Assembly: GCA_903831575.1 (NCBI GenBank)
Contig: CAIKYB010000007.1
Span: 1-64,000 of the forward strand
Direction of reading: 5' to 3'
Origin: an uncultured Bacteroidota bacterium
Lineage (GTDB): Bacteria > Bacteroidota > Bacteroidia > Chitinophagales > Chitinophagaceae
Length of the DNA: 64,000 bases
The position numbers and the translations under genes were made by a program. Positions 45,098 to 55,010 of the stretch are shown in pieces. How positions within the stretch are numbered: the stretch's first letter is position 1; every line of letters begins with the position of its first letter. The notes under the pieces were generated by a model, which was given only the letters and a program-made list of their open reading frames with translations, was not told the origin of the DNA and ran no database searches.

Positions 45098-47029
45098 ATG
45101 TCATTTAATATTTCAAAACAACTAAACGCAGAAGAACAGGAGCCAATTGCTTCTATGGAAGCTGAAGCTACTGCGACAACAAAAGAACCTGTTGCTGAAA
45201 AGCATGTTGAAACACCTCATGATGACTTCGATTGGAGTCGTGATAAGCGCAATGTCGTTTCTTATTCTCAAGAAGAAAAAGTAAAATACGACAGTGTTTA
45301 CGACAACACTTTCAAACAAATCAATGACGGTGAAATGATTCAAGCTACAATTGAATCTTTAACCAAAACTGATGCTGTTGTAAACATCGGATTTAAAAGC
45401 GATGGATTGATTTCTTTGAATGAATTCAGAGACATTCCAGGCGGTATTAAAGTAGGAGATGTTATTGAAGTAATGGTTGTAGAAAAAGAAGACAGAGAAG
45501 GCAACTTGAATCTTAGTCGTAAATCTGCAAGAATTACAAGAGCTTGGGAAAGAATCGTTGAGGTTAACAAAACTGGCGAAATTGTTACGGGCTTAGTTAC
45601 CAGCAAAACAAAAGGCGGATTAATTGTAGATGTATTTGGAATGGAAACATTCTTACCAGGTTCTCAAATTGATGTGAAACCTGTTACAGATTACGATCAA
45701 TTTGTTGGAAAAACAATGGAATTTAAAGTAGTTAAGATTAACGAAACTATTAAAAATGCAGTTGTTTCTCACAAAGCACTTATCGAAAGCGATATCGAAG
45801 CTCAAAGAGCTGAAATTATCGGCAAATTGGAGAAAGGTCAAGTATTGGAAGGAACTATCAAAAACATCACTGATTTCGGAGCATTCCTTGATTTAGGTGG
45901 ATTGGATGGTTTACTTTATATCACTGATATTTCTTGGGGACGTATCAACCATCCTTCAGAAGTATTGAAGTTGGATCAGAAAATCAATGTAGTAGTTCTT
46001 GATTTCGATGATGATAAAAAACGTATCAGCTTAGGCTTGAAACAATTAACTCCTCATCCTTGGGATACTTTAGCAGAAAATCTTAAAGAAGGTGAAATCA
46101 TCAAAGGTAAAGTAGTAAATATCGAAGATTATGGCGCTTTCCTTGAAATTATGCCAGGTGTTGAAGGCTTGGTTCACGTAAGTGAAATTACATGGGCTAA
46201 CACACCAATCAATGCAAAAGAATTCTTCAAATTAGGAGATGAGCATGAAGCAAAAGTGGTTACACTTGATAAAGAAACACGTAAGATGAGTCTCTCTATC
46301 AAACAAATGACAGAAGATCCATGGAGTACTATTGAAACAAGATTCCCTGAGCAATCTCGCCATATGGGTACTGTAAAAAATATCACTCCTTATGGTGTAT
46401 TTGTTGAATTAGCAACTGGCATCGGTGGAATGATTCACATCAGTGATTTAAGCTGGCTAAAACGCTTCAATAACCCTAACGAATACACTAAAGTAGCCAA
46501 GGAAATTGAAGTAATTATTTTAAGCATAGATAAAGAAGGACGCAAACTTCAATTGGGACACAAACAAATTGAAGAAGATCCATGGAATTCTCTGGAATCA
46601 GTATTCACTATCGGATCTCTTCATGAAGGAACTGTCGTAAAGAAAGATGAAAAAGGTGCTGTAATTCAATTGCCATATGGATTAGAAGGATATGCTCCTG
46701 CTCGTCATTTAATGAAAGAAGACGAAAAAATGATTGGCGCTGATGAAGTAGCTCAATTCATGGTTATCGAATTCGATCGTAATGATAAGCGTATCTTGTT
46801 AAGTCATACTCGCTTGTGGGAACAAGAGAAGGAAGAAGAAAAGCAAGTTGAAATTAAAGAAAGAAAAGCTGAATCAGATCAAACTAAAAAAGCAGTGAAG
46901 ACTATTCAATCAAAAGTTGAAAAATCTACATTAGGCGACTTAGGTGTTTTGGCAGGCTTGAAAGCTAAAATGGACAGCGCTTCTGGCGAAGGAGAAACTC
47001 CTGCTGCTGAAGAACCAAAAGCTGAATAA
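45098..47029 (+). CDS. rpsA: 30S ribosomal protein S1
   Basis: 643 residues from the ATG at 45098 (MSFNISKQL); the open frame extends 25 codons further to a TTG, but that stretch overlaps the promoter. An acidic N-terminal extension of about 75 residues precedes six S1 RNA-binding repeats. The third to fifth are the most canonical (VLEGTIKNITDFGAFLDL, IIKGKVVNIEDYGAFLEI, MGTVKNITPYGVFVEL). The C-terminal tail is Lys/Glu-rich. It helps mRNA binding to the 30S subunit; Bacteroidota rely on it heavily because Shine-Dalgarno sequences are weak, as seen throughout this window. It ends in a strong terminator. Confidence 0.96.
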   Translation: MSFNISKQLNAEEQEPIASMEAEATATTKEPVAEKHVETPHDDFDWSRDKRNVVSYSQEEKVKYDSVYDNTFKQINDGEMIQATIESLTKTDAVVNIGFKSDGLISLNEFRDIPGGIKVGDVIEVMVVEKEDREGNLNLSRKSARITRAWERIVEVNKTGEIVTGLVTSKTKGGLIVDVFGMETFLPGSQIDVKPVTDYDQFVGKTMEFKVVKINETIKNAVVSHKALIESDIEAQRAEIIGKLEKGQVLEGTIKNITDFGAFLDLGGLDGLLYITDISWGRINHPSEVLKLDQKINVVVLDFDDDKKRISLGLKQLTPHPWDTLAENLKEGEIIKGKVVNIEDYGAFLEIMPGVEGLVHVSEITWANTPINAKEFFKLGDEHEAKVVTLDKETRKMSLSIKQMTEDPWSTIETRFPEQSRHMGTVKNITPYGVFVELATGIGGMIHISDLSWLKRFNNPNEYTKVAKEIEVIILSIDKEGRKLQLGHKQIEEDPWNSLESVFTIGSLHEGTVVKKDEKGAVIQLPYGLEGYAPARHLMKEDEKMIGADEVAQFMVIEFDRNDKRILLSHTRLWEQEKEEEKQVEIKERKAESDQTKKAVKTIQSKVEKSTLGDLGVLAGLKAKMDSASGEGETPAAEEPKAE

Positions 47030-47049
47030 ATTTTAGCATACTATATAAT

Positions 47050-47078
47050 AAAAAATCCTCCAATTCGGAGGATTTTTT
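47050..47078 (+). terminator. Intrinsic terminator of rpsA
   Basis: TCCTCC (47056-47061) pairs with GGAGGA (47067-47072), flanked by six A and six T that extend the stem. It is a textbook rho-independent terminator that also works on the other strand. Confidence 0.93.
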
Positions 47079-47136
47079 ATTATAAGAAATTTGATTTGAA
47101 AATTCAATCGGCAATTAGTCTCAAACTCACCTCCTA

Positions 47137-47193
47137 CCAACTAATTAACCAATCAACTAATAAACCAATCAACCAATCAACTACCCCCCCCCC
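47137..47193. repeat. AACCAATCAACTAAT-type microsatellite ending in a C10 tract
   Basis: Degenerate tandem units of AACCAATC / AACTAAT (47137-47183) run directly into ten cytosines (47184-47193). The tract stops 1 nt short of the hmgA stop codon on the minus strand. Slippage would not alter a coding frame, as the stop precedes it. Confidence 0.75.
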
Positions 47194-47194
47194 T

Positions 47195-48352
47195 CTACTC
47201 CGCCCAACTCATTACATATCCTTCATTCTCTATTTCCAGTGCTGCCTTAGTTAATTGTAAAGGCTTGAAGGTATCTACCATCACCGCTAGCTCTTTGGTT
47301 TCTTTTGCTCCAATACTCTTCTCTACAGTCCCAGGATGAGGCCCATGAGGAATGCCAGCCGGATGCAATGTAATCATGCCGCGAGTAACATGTTTTCTGC
47401 TCATAAAATCTCCATCTACATAATACAATAATTCATCGCTGTCAATATTGCTATGATTGTATGGTGCTGGGACCGATTGTGGATGATAATCATATAAACG
47501 AGGAACAAAAGAACACACTACAAAGGCATCTGTTTCAAAAGTTTGATGAACAGGAGGCGGTTGATGCACTCTTCCTGTGATGGGCTCGAAATCATGAATG
47601 CTGAAAATATAGGGATAACAACAACCATCCCAACCTACTACATCAAATGGATGTGTACCATAATGAATCCCATACAACTGCCCTTTCTTTTTTGTCTTAA
47701 TTATGTAATCACCTTTCTCATCATGTGTTTTTAAATTTTCAGGACCACGAATGTCTCTCTCGCAAAAAGGAGCATGCTCCATCAACTGACCATTGCGACT
47801 TGTATAACGCTTGGGATATCTGATAGGATGAAAAGACTCAACAATAAATAACCTGTTTTTGTCATTATTGAAATGAATCTGATAAATTGTTCCTCTGGGT
47901 AATACGATATAATCCCCATAACTAAATTCCAATTCGCCATAACATGTTTTTACTACGCCACTGCCTTCATGTACAAAAATCATCTCATCAGCATCAGCAT
48001 TTTTGTAAAAATAATCAACCATGCTTTTTTGTGGCGAAGCCAATACAATATGACAATCCGAATTTACTAAAACTGCCTTCCGGCTGTTCAGAAAATCAGC
48101 TTCCGGCTTTACATTAAACCCTTCAAAGCTTCGATGCTTCAGCATCTTTTCTTCTGCTACAATTGGCGATACATCAATTGGATCATCACACTTTACAATT
48201 AATGTAGGCGCATAAGTGTGGTAAGAAATAGAATAATCATTTGAAAACCCCTCTGTTGAAAATAATTGTTCTGAATACAAAGAACCATCTGGTTTTCTGA
48301 ATTGCGTATGGCGTTTGTGAGGTATTACGCCTAATGATTTATAATGTGGCAT
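47195..48352 (-). CDS. hmgA: Homogentisate 1,2-dioxygenase
   Basis: 385 residues. Cupin-fold enzyme; DEMIFVHEGSG, YGDYIVLPRGT, VVGWDGCCYPYIFSIHDFEPITG, HQTFETDAFVVCSF and the Fe-ligand region HPAGIPHGPHPG match the family. It opens the ring of homogentisate to maleylacetoacetate in tyrosine/phenylalanine breakdown, using O2. It stands alone here, without fumarylacetoacetase or HPPD genes next to it. The length is about 50 residues shorter than the human enzyme, as usual for bacterial members of this group. Confidence 0.93.
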   Translation of the reverse strand: MPHYKSLGVIPHKRHTQFRKPDGSLYSEQLFSTEGFSNDYSISYHTYAPTLIVKCDDPIDVSPIVAEEKMLKHRSFEGFNVKPEADFLNSRKAVLVNSDCHIVLASPQKSMVDYFYKNADADEMIFVHEGSGVVKTCYGELEFSYGDYIVLPRGTIYQIHFNNDKNRLFIVESFHPIRYPKRYTSRNGQLMEHAPFCERDIRGPENLKTHDEKGDYIIKTKKKGQLYGIHYGTHPFDVVGWDGCCYPYIFSIHDFEPITGRVHQPPPVHQTFETDAFVVCSFVPRLYDYHPQSVPAPYNHSNIDSDELLYYVDGDFMSRKHVTRGMITLHPAGIPHGPHPGTVEKSIGAKETKELAVMVDTFKPLQLTKAALEIENEGYVMSWAE

Positions 48353-48571
48353 CTATATTAAATTAAAAAGGTGAAATTAAAAATATAAAAAAATCCAGCA
48401 AAGAAAATTAATAGCCTTTGCATAAAGACAACATAAGGAAATAATATTTCCAATAACGTTTATCAATATAATAGATGAAGTTTCTTTTAAAAGGCAATTT
48501 GAATTATTTTTTTTAATTTATCTTTCCTTAAAAATACATTTTTTGTTCGATAAACAATCACCCAATCATTT

Positions 48572-49087
48572 GTGAAAAGAATCGGTTTAATATCAGATAC
48601 GCATGGATTTCTTGATGAAATTATTGCTGAGTACTTCAAAGATTGCGATGAAATCTGGCACGCAGGCGATTTTGGAACGATTGAACTTGTGAATCAATTG
48701 AAAAAAGGATTACAAAAATTAGGCAATAAATCAATTGTGAGAGGTGTCTATGGCAATATTGATGGGATAGATATTCGATCCCAATTCCCTGAAAATATCA
48801 CTTTCGATTGTGAAAATGTAAAAGTAATGATTCAACATATTGGCGGCTACCCCGGACGATACTCCCTTGGCATAAAAAATAAAATAGCCGCTCAACAAGT
48901 GAAATTATTTATCAGCGGACATTCTCATATTTTGAAAATAATCTACGACGAGAAATTACAATGTCTGCATATCAACCCAGGCGCAGCAGGGAAACAAGGC
49001 TGGCACAAAGTAAGAACGATAGTAAAGTTTGTGATTGATAAAGACAATATCAAAGATTGTGAAATTATTGAGTTGGAAAATCGTTAG
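48572..49087 (+). CDS. YfcE/MJ0936-type metallophosphoesterase
   Basis: 171 residues with GTG start. Metal motifs: LISDTHG (6-12), HAGDFG, GNIDG and GHSH; the closing NPGAAGKQGWHK resembles the NPGS motif of YfcE-type phosphodiesterases. Cytoplasmic; the natural substrate is unknown, though relatives hydrolyse phosphodiesters. There is no SD sequence upstream. It runs convergently into proline dehydrogenase with 9 bp between. Confidence 0.9.
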   Translation: MKRIGLISDTHGFLDEIIAEYFKDCDEIWHAGDFGTIELVNQLKKGLQKLGNKSIVRGVYGNIDGIDIRSQFPENITFDCENVKVMIQHIGGYPGRYSLGIKNKIAAQQVKLFISGHSHILKIIYDEKLQCLHINPGAAGKQGWHKVRTIVKFVIDKDNIKDCEIIELENR

Positions 49088-49096
49088 CCGCCATTT

Positions 49097-50338
49097 TTAA
49101 CAAGCCCTTCTTCTGTTCAACTCTTTTTTAATCAACCCCAATTCTCTTCCAGTTTGACCTGCAACTGAACTGTTTTCCTGAGCTCTTCTCATTAAATAGG
49201 GAACGACATCTTTTATCGGACCAAAAGGAAGGTACTTGCTAACGCTGCAACCAGACTTGGCCAAATTAAAAGTAATGTTATCACTCATGCCGAATAATTG
49301 CGAGAAATGAACATGGGGATGATTAGATGGAATGTTTTTTTCTGATAACAATTGTACTGCATACAAACTGCTTTCTTCATTGTGAGAAGCAACTATCAAT
49401 GCGATCTTGTTAATATTTGAAATACAAAATGCTAGTGCATCATCATAATCTTTATCAGTGTTTTCTTTTGTAGATTGTATGGGTGACCTGTAACCATTAC
49501 TCAAAGCTCTGTTTCGCTCCTTTTCCATATAAGCACCTCTCACAAGCTTTGCCCCAAGAATAAAATGATGCTGCTCGGCCAGCGAAAAACTATATGTCAA
49601 AAAATCAAGTCTGTCGTGACGATACAATTGATAGGTGTTATAAATAATACAGCTGTTTGAATTAAAAGACTGCATCATTTTAAAAGCAAGTGCATCTACC
49701 GGCTCCTGAATCCATGATTCTTCAGCGTCTACCAAAAGAGCAACATTGCTTTCAAAAGCAGCTTGCCCAATTTTCATGAGCCTTTCTACTACGTTGCCCC
49801 ATTCTTGTTGTTCCTGATCATCTAGTTTTTTTATAGCCTGATCATATCGATCAAAAATACCAGTACTGTTTTCGGACAACATGAAAGTATCTATTTTTTC
49901 GAGTAACCCAAACCGTGAAACCCCAGTTATCTTAATGCTGATAAATGGAATATTCTTTTGCTTTGATGCATATTCAATGACTTTTAAAAACTGATGAGTT
50001 GATTCATCAAATGCTACTTCCCCTACTCCGCCTTCAACACCATAATCCAATATAACATTCACCCCATATTTCTCAAGCTTGTCTACTACTGGCTTTGTCT
50101 CTTCTAAAGTTTCACCGCCAACAAACTGACTGAAAATTGTTTTTCTGATTAGAAATTTTATAAAGGGAATTTTCCACTTGATAGCCAAGGGCATAAAAGT
50201 CAAGCCGAATTTTACAAAAAGCGACATTCCCATTGCTGAAAAAAGAAAATGCGCTTTTTTTAATTCTTTATCTGACTTATAATCAAATGCATATTCGGTA
50301 TTATCGAATGAAATATTATGTGAATGTTGACTACTCAT
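49097..50338 (-). CDS. Proline dehydrogenase
   Basis: 413 residues from the ATG at 50338; the longer frame begins at TTG. A FAD-dependent TIM barrel: NVILDYGVEGG, SIKITGVSRFG, LVDAEESWIQEP, AKLVRGAYMEKERNRA, and YLPFGPIKDVVPYLMRRAQEN, whose Arg-Arg pair binds proline. It oxidises proline to pyrroline-5-carboxylate and feeds electrons to quinone. It is the monofunctional form, with no P5C dehydrogenase domain or neighbour. Confidence 0.94.
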   Translation of the reverse strand: MSSQHSHNISFDNTEYAFDYKSDKELKKAHFLFSAMGMSLFVKFGLTFMPLAIKWKIPFIKFLIRKTIFSQFVGGETLEETKPVVDKLEKYGVNVILDYGVEGGVGEVAFDESTHQFLKVIEYASKQKNIPFISIKITGVSRFGLLEKIDTFMLSENSTGIFDRYDQAIKKLDDQEQQEWGNVVERLMKIGQAAFESNVALLVDAEESWIQEPVDALAFKMMQSFNSNSCIIYNTYQLYRHDRLDFLTYSFSLAEQHHFILGAKLVRGAYMEKERNRALSNGYRSPIQSTKENTDKDYDDALAFCISNINKIALIVASHNEESSLYAVQLLSEKNIPSNHPHVHFSQLFGMSDNITFNLAKSGCSVSKYLPFGPIKDVVPYLMRRAQENSSVAGQTGRELGLIKKELNRRRAC

Positions 50339-50435
50339 CAATCTGATAACGTTAAAGCAAGCAATTGTTAAAGGCAACAAATGTACAATTAAATCCTATC
50401 ACAACGATATCGCAAAAGTGCAAAAGATGAAATAC

Positions 50436-50945
50436 CTAACTCACAAAAAGTGCTTTTAATTCAGGCGCGTCTTCGGGCTTAAGTTTGCCCCCTAAAATCA
50501 ATCGCAATTGTCTCCTTCTTAATGCGCCGTCAAATAAACGAATCTCATCAGTCGTTTCAGGAACAAGCTGGTTAACAGGCCTTGGCTTCCCATTAGGATC
50601 CAATGCTACAAAAGTATAATAAGCCTCATTACTCTTATATTTATATTGCTGAATAGCATCTTCTCCCCAAACATTCAAATGCACTTCCATACTGCTATTA
50701 AACGCCCTTGTCACTTTAGCTTCTATATGCACTACATTCCCAATCTTTATAGGATTTTCAAAGGATATATTATCTACAGAAGCAGTTACTACCGGTGCCG
50801 CGCAATGTTTCATCGCCGCTAAAGCTGCTGCAATATCCATCCAGTACATCAATCGGCCTCCCATTAAATTCCCGAAATTATTCGTGTCATTGGGCAAAAC
50901 TAATTCTGTCATAACTACTAAGGATTCAGATGCTTTCTTTTCCAT
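50436..50945 (-). CDS. Acyl-CoA thioesterase, hotdog fold (YciA/BACH-like)
   Basis: 169 residues. Single hotdog domain with NNFGNLMGGRLMYWMDIAAA (the Asn/Asp active-site helix), a second strand cluster VASVDNISFENPI-like, and EAYYTFVALDPNGKPRPV. It hydrolyses acyl-CoAs to free acids and CoA in the cytoplasm; chain-length preference is not visible. It lies 28 bp upstream of the superoxide dismutase gene's end on the same strand. Confidence 0.9.
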   Translation of the reverse strand: MEKKASESLVVMTELVLPNDTNNFGNLMGGRLMYWMDIAAALAAMKHCAAPVVTASVDNISFENPIKIGNVVHIEAKVTRAFNSSMEVHLNVWGEDAIQQYKYKSNEAYYTFVALDPNGKPRPVNQLVPETTDEIRLFDGALRRRQLRLILGGKLKPEDAPELKALFVS

Positions 50946-50973
50946 ATTTTAAAATTTGGATTGTAATTAGATA

Positions 50974-51735
50974 TTATGAGTTGAATCTTTTTTCAACATA
51001 GTCCCAATTCACCAGCGACCACCATTTTTCAATATAATCAGCTCTCTTGTTTTGATATTTCAAATAATAAGCATGCTCCCAAACATCGAGTCCTAATAAA
51101 GGATAGCCTTTAATATCCATCGCATTAATATCCATCAATGGATTATCCTGATTAGCAGTACTACCAATAACCAGTTTGCCTGAATGGTCTTTGCACAACC
51201 AAACCCAGCCGCTTCCAAATCTATTTTTTCCTGCGTCAGTAAATTGTTTTTTAAACCCATCAAACCCACCGAATTGACTTTCTAATTCATTAAATAATTT
51301 CCCGGAAGGTTTATTATTTTCAACCTTAGGGCGCATACATTGCCAGAACATTTCATGATTATAATGTCCTCCAGCATTATTTCTAAGTTTCATAGAATAC
51401 TTAGAAATACTTTCTAGTAATTTATCGACAGATTGGCTCATGTCAACAGCTTCTAATTTCGCTGTATCATTTAGATTTTTCACATAAGTTGCGGCATGTT
51501 TGGAATAATGGATTTCCATTGTCATGGCATCAACACAATCTTCTAAAGCATCATATTGATAAGGAAGTGGCTTTTGATCAAATCCGGTGTTCAAATCGGA
51601 CTTGATTGCGCTTGTTGAATTATGATTGGATGCAAACAAACTGGATACACCTTCCAGGCCAACAGCCACCATTGCTGTAGTTGCCAATCCATATTTTAAG
51701 AACTTTCTTCTGCTGTTTTTATTTTTACTTTCCAT
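50974..51735 (-). CDS. Tat-exported iron/manganese superoxide dismutase
   Basis: 253 residues, about 50 longer than cytosolic SodA/SodB. The extension is a twin-arginine signal (NSRRKFLKYGLATTAMVAVG). Metal ligands are the His in MEIHYSKHAATYV, the His in GGHYNHEMFW, and Asp/His in LDVWEHAYYLKYQNKR; GSGWVWL is conserved. The Tat route fits a folded metalloenzyme delivered to the periplasm. Fe versus Mn cannot be decided with confidence. It lies 13 bp downstream of the LptF/G permease gene. Confidence 0.93.
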   Translation of the reverse strand: MESKNKNSRRKFLKYGLATTAMVAVGLEGVSSLFASNHNSTSAIKSDLNTGFDQKPLPYQYDALEDCVDAMTMEIHYSKHAATYVKNLNDTAKLEAVDMSQSVDKLLESISKYSMKLRNNAGGHYNHEMFWQCMRPKVENNKPSGKLFNELESQFGGFDGFKKQFTDAGKNRFGSGWVWLCKDHSGKLVIGSTANQDNPLMDINAMDIKGYPLLGLDVWEHAYYLKYQNKRADYIEKWWSLVNWDYVEKRFNS

Positions 51736-51748
51736 AAGATTGAAATTA

Positions 51749-53161
51749 TTATTTGAATAACATTTTGATCTTTACAAAGAAACGAATGTAGGCATCCTTA
51801 TTGAATAATTGAGAATCATGCATGGCCTTATATGTTAAAAATATTCCTACCGGAGTCAACCCTATTATAGCAAGCCACATACCAAAGGAAGGAGTTACCA
51901 TCATTTGCTTAGAAAACTTTTCGCCAAACATATTGAGCAAATGAAATAAGAGAAAGAAAACAATTGCAGTTACAAGCGGCATTCCTAAGCCCCCTTTTTT
52001 TATAATGGCTCCCAATGGTGCTCCAATAAATAACAATACTAGACAGGCTAAGGACAAAGAGTATTTTCTATGCCATTCTATTTTATGATAATTTATATCC
52101 TCATCTTTTAATTTACGTTCCTGCATGTTTTGTTGCAACACAGCTCTTGCTTCACTCATTTTATTCAACGCTAGCGAATTTATAAATGGGAGAACGGAAT
52201 CAGGAATAATCTTAACGGATGTTTTAGAAATGGGTTGAGCACTTGCTTTTTTCCATATACGTTCAGGAATATTACTATACTGAAAAAGTGTAGCTATTTG
52301 ACCAGATATTTTCTTCAGCACTACCGACCTATCCCTTTCTAAAGAGTCTATATTTTTACTTAGCTGACGGGCACTTAACATTTTATAATTATTCCTAAAA
52401 ATACTGTCATTTGTTTGTTGCTTTTGCAATATGCTTAAATCAAACAATTTTTTAAAATGCTGAAAGCCAAGTCTAGTAAACTCTGTAGAAGTATCCATAA
52501 AGTTTCCTTTCTCCTGATATCGGTACCCATTTTCTAAATTAAACTCTAAATAATTTTGATCAGCTGAAATATTCATAACGCCTTTTTCAGCAATGATGCA
52601 GTTGTCTTGTAAAACATTATTCTGCTCATAAATAATGACATTACGAATCGTTTTTCCATCTGCCTCTTTTTTACCCACTTTAATAGCATAATTGGGAATA
52701 TGCGTAAAGAACACACCTTCTTTCAAATCAAAAGCTGGCTTCTTGACATAAATGTCACTATATAAAGTAACGAATTTTAAATTGGCATATGGAATAACAT
52801 AATTAGCAAAAAGAAATGTAACCCCACACAAAAAAATGGCAACCCACATAATAGGACGCATGAATCTTAATAGAGAAATTCCTGAAGACTTGATTGCAAC
52901 CAATTCAAAACTCTCTGCTAAATTTCCGAATGTCATTATGGAAGAAATCAAAATTGCAATTGGCATGGCTAACATAAGTAAGGATGCACTGGCATACCAA
53001 AGAAATTGACCGATAGTAATAAAATCTAAACCCTTACCTACAAGATCATCTAAATACTTCCATAAGCTCTGCATCATTAACACAAAAAATGCTATAAAAA
53101 AAGTAATGATGAATGGTCCAATAAAAGACTTCAGAATAAGTTTGTCTATTTTTTTTACCAT
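51749..53161 (-). CDS. LptF/LptG-family lipopolysaccharide export permease
   Basis: 470 residues. Three N-terminal membrane helices (FIITFFIAFFVLMMQSLW; SASLLMLAMPIAILISSIM; IMWVAIFLCGVTFLFANYV), a long periplasmic jellyroll/coiled region (about 130-350), and three C-terminal helices. The DKLILKSFIGPF start is typical of the YjgP/YjgQ family. It partners LptB in moving LPS from the inner membrane; only one permease gene is here, the second being elsewhere. Last in order before SOD and thioesterase, all leftward. Confidence 0.93.
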   Translation of the reverse strand: MVKKIDKLILKSFIGPFIITFFIAFFVLMMQSLWKYLDDLVGKGLDFITIGQFLWYASASLLMLAMPIAILISSIMTFGNLAESFELVAIKSSGISLLRFMRPIMWVAIFLCGVTFLFANYVIPYANLKFVTLYSDIYVKKPAFDLKEGVFFTHIPNYAIKVGKKEADGKTIRNVIIYEQNNVLQDNCIIAEKGVMNISADQNYLEFNLENGYRYQEKGNFMDTSTEFTRLGFQHFKKLFDLSILQKQQTNDSIFRNNYKMLSARQLSKNIDSLERDRSVVLKKISGQIATLFQYSNIPERIWKKASAQPISKTSVKIIPDSVLPFINSLALNKMSEARAVLQQNMQERKLKDEDINYHKIEWHRKYSLSLACLVLLFIGAPLGAIIKKGGLGMPLVTAIVFFLLFHLLNMFGEKFSKQMMVTPSFGMWLAIIGLTPVGIFLTYKAMHDSQLFNKDAYIRFFVKIKMLFK

Positions 53162-53384
53162 AGTTTAATTTTCTGCAGACAATTTTGAAATTAATCATTT
53201 GTAATGACATGACTAACAAAACAAAAATAACTCATTCTAATCAGTCAAAACAACTGAAAACTTTGTATGAGGAAAAATAATAAAAAAGTAGCGGCTGAAG
53301 TGCACTAATAACTAAAAAGTCAAGCTGGGTAGGTATTGTTTGGAAAGTAGTATTAAATGATAGTATTAACCGGAAGCGTATTTC

Positions 53385-53765
53385 TTATGATCCCAAACGG
53401 TGAAAAAGATCTTTAACCTGATATTCCCATAATTGGCTTTGATCTTTTATATCTTTCTTTTCAGCAAAATCTTTGATAATTAAAATAGTCTGATTGGTAA
53501 CTTCTGACCTATCCACCCTGAATTCGAAATACTCATCTTTCGCCATATGGTTCCAACGAAAACGAATAAACTTATCTTGCTCTTTTTCAAGTAAAACAGC
53601 TTTTTCTTCTGATTCATTCCATGAAAATGTAAAAACTCCTTCACGCTCATCTACTTTGTCTGCAAACCATTCTTGCATAGCGGTAGGATTACTCAAAAAT
53701 TCAAATAAAATACTTGGAGAGCATCTAACAGGGTATTCTAATGTATATAATAGCTTTTTACTCAT
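53385..53765 (-). CDS. START-like (SRPBCC/AHSA1-like) domain protein
   Basis: 126 residues. Helix-grip features: LEYPVRCSPSILFEFLSNP, MQEWFADKV, FTFSWNESEE, IRFRWNHM and a C-terminal helix. Small stand-alone proteins like this, often beside the primary sigma gene, are common in Bacteroidota and lack a known function. It is divergent from rpoD. The 223 bp downstream of it (53162-53384) show no gene. Confidence 0.85.
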   Translation of the reverse strand: MSKKLLYTLEYPVRCSPSILFEFLSNPTAMQEWFADKVDEREGVFTFSWNESEEKAVLLEKEQDKFIRFRWNHMAKDEYFEFRVDRSEVTNQTILIIKDFAEKKDIKDQSQLWEYQVKDLFHRLGS

Positions 53766-54007
53766 TTTTAAATTTATTGATTTCTTTTATTCTTGCAATA
53801 ATAGAAAATTAATCGACGTAACAAAATAAATACTTGACTTTTTTTGACTTTTATTTAATTTATTATTGAATTCAATAGTAATTCACTTCAAAATTTACGT
53901 ATGGGATTTAAAAATATTTTTAACCGCACACAATAAAAGCATTAAAATTCGTTATGTATAAGGTATAGTTCACCATTTTCTTTTAATCAACCCTAACACC
54001 CCAAACC

Positions 54008-54877
54008 ATGCGTCAACTAAAAATCTCGAAATCAATTACTAATCGCGAAAGTGACAGTCTTGAAAAATATTTACAGGAAATTGGAAAAGTTGAGCTCATT
54101 AGACCAGAAGAAGAAGCCCAACTAGCAGCACTCATTCGAAAAGGAGATCAAAAAGCATTAGATAGGCTTACAAAAGCCAATCTAAGATTTGTTGTTTCTG
54201 TAGCAAAACAATACCAAAATCAAGGATTATCATTATCAGATTTAATAAATGAAGGCAACTTTGGTTTAATAAAAGCAGCCCAGCGTTTTGATGAAACCAA
54301 AGGCTTCAAATTTATTTCTTATGCAGTTTGGTGGATCAGACAAAGTATATTACAAGCCTTGGCAGAGCAATCAAGAATAGTTAGACTACCCTTAAATAAA
54401 GTAGGATTAAGCAGCAGAGTGGGAAAAGCCTTCTCACAATTAGAACAAGAGTTTGAACGACCTCCTACTTCAGAAGAAATAGCACTATACCTGGATATAC
54501 CAGCCGAAGAAGTATCAGCGGTAATGAGTGTAGGAGGGAAACATATAAGTGTTGATCAGCCTATTTCAGAAGGCGAAGATGGCACATTAATGGACTTGCT
54601 TGAAAACGTTAATGCTGTGAAAACTGATAATAAACTTGTAAATAATGATTCTTTAAATATCGAAATCGAAAGGTCGCTCAAAACATTATCCCCAAGACAA
54701 AGAGAAGTTGTCGTCTACTTTTTTGGAATTGGAGTGGATCATCCTATTAGCTTAGAAGATCTTGGAGAAAGATATAACCTCACAAGAGAAAGAGTGAGAC
54801 AAATAAAGGATAAGGCTATTATGAAATTAAGGGAAACATCCCAAAGTCATTTACTTAGAGGATTCCTAGGAGCTTAA
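54008..54877 (+). CDS. rpoD: Primary RNA polymerase sigma factor (sigma-70, short Bacteroidota form)
   Basis: 289 residues, lacking region 1.1 as the primary sigma factors of this phylum do. Region 1.2 ([16 protein letters not shown]), 2.1-2.4 ([52 protein letters not shown]), region 3, and 4.1-4.2 ([30 protein letters not shown]). It directs transcription from -33/-7 promoters such as the TAnnTTTG elements listed here. The leader (53766-54007) contains two adjacent TTGACTTTT repeats near 53834 and no obvious gene. A long terminator follows. Confidence 0.96.
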   Translation: MRQLKISKSITNRESDSLEKYLQEIGKVELIRPEEEAQLAALIRKGDQKALDRLTKANLRFVVSVAKQYQNQGLSLSDLINEGNFGLIKAAQRFDETKGFKFISYAVWWIRQSILQALAEQSRIVRLPLNKVGLSSRVGKAFSQLEQEFERPPTSEEIALYLDIPAEEVSAVMSVGGKHISVDQPISEGEDGTLMDLLENVNAVKTDNKLVNNDSLNIEIERSLKTLSPRQREVVVYFFGIGVDHPISLEDLGERYNLTRERVRQIKDKAIMKLRETSQSHLLRGFLGA

Positions 54878-54894
54878 CTAGTTACATTACCCAT

Positions 54895-54935
54895 AAAAGA
54901 AAAAACATTCAAGGAATTGGATGTTTTTTCTTTTT
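54895..54935 (+). terminator. Intrinsic terminator of rpoD
   Basis: Perfect 14-bp arms AAAAGAAAAAACAT (54895-54908) and ATGTTTTTTCTTTT (54921-54934), extended by a TC/GG step, ending in T-rich sequence. Mirror A and T tracts make it bidirectional. Confidence 0.88.
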
Positions 54936-54969
54936 ATAGCAATCGATCAGATTATCTAATGCAAATACA

Positions 54970-54977
54970 TACATTTG
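54970..54977 (+). promoter_or_regulatory. Bacteroidota -7 element TACATTTG (M20 dipeptidase)
   Basis: Perfect TAnnTTTG match 33 nt before the start at 55011, directly after the rpoD terminator. Confidence 0.55.
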
Positions 54978-55010
54978 TAACACTAATTTTTTATAAAAAA
55001 ACAAATCAAA

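Noticed and set aside
47137-47183. CRISPR-like repeats
   Set aside because: Units are 7-8 bases, contiguous and degenerate, with no spacers and no cas genes.
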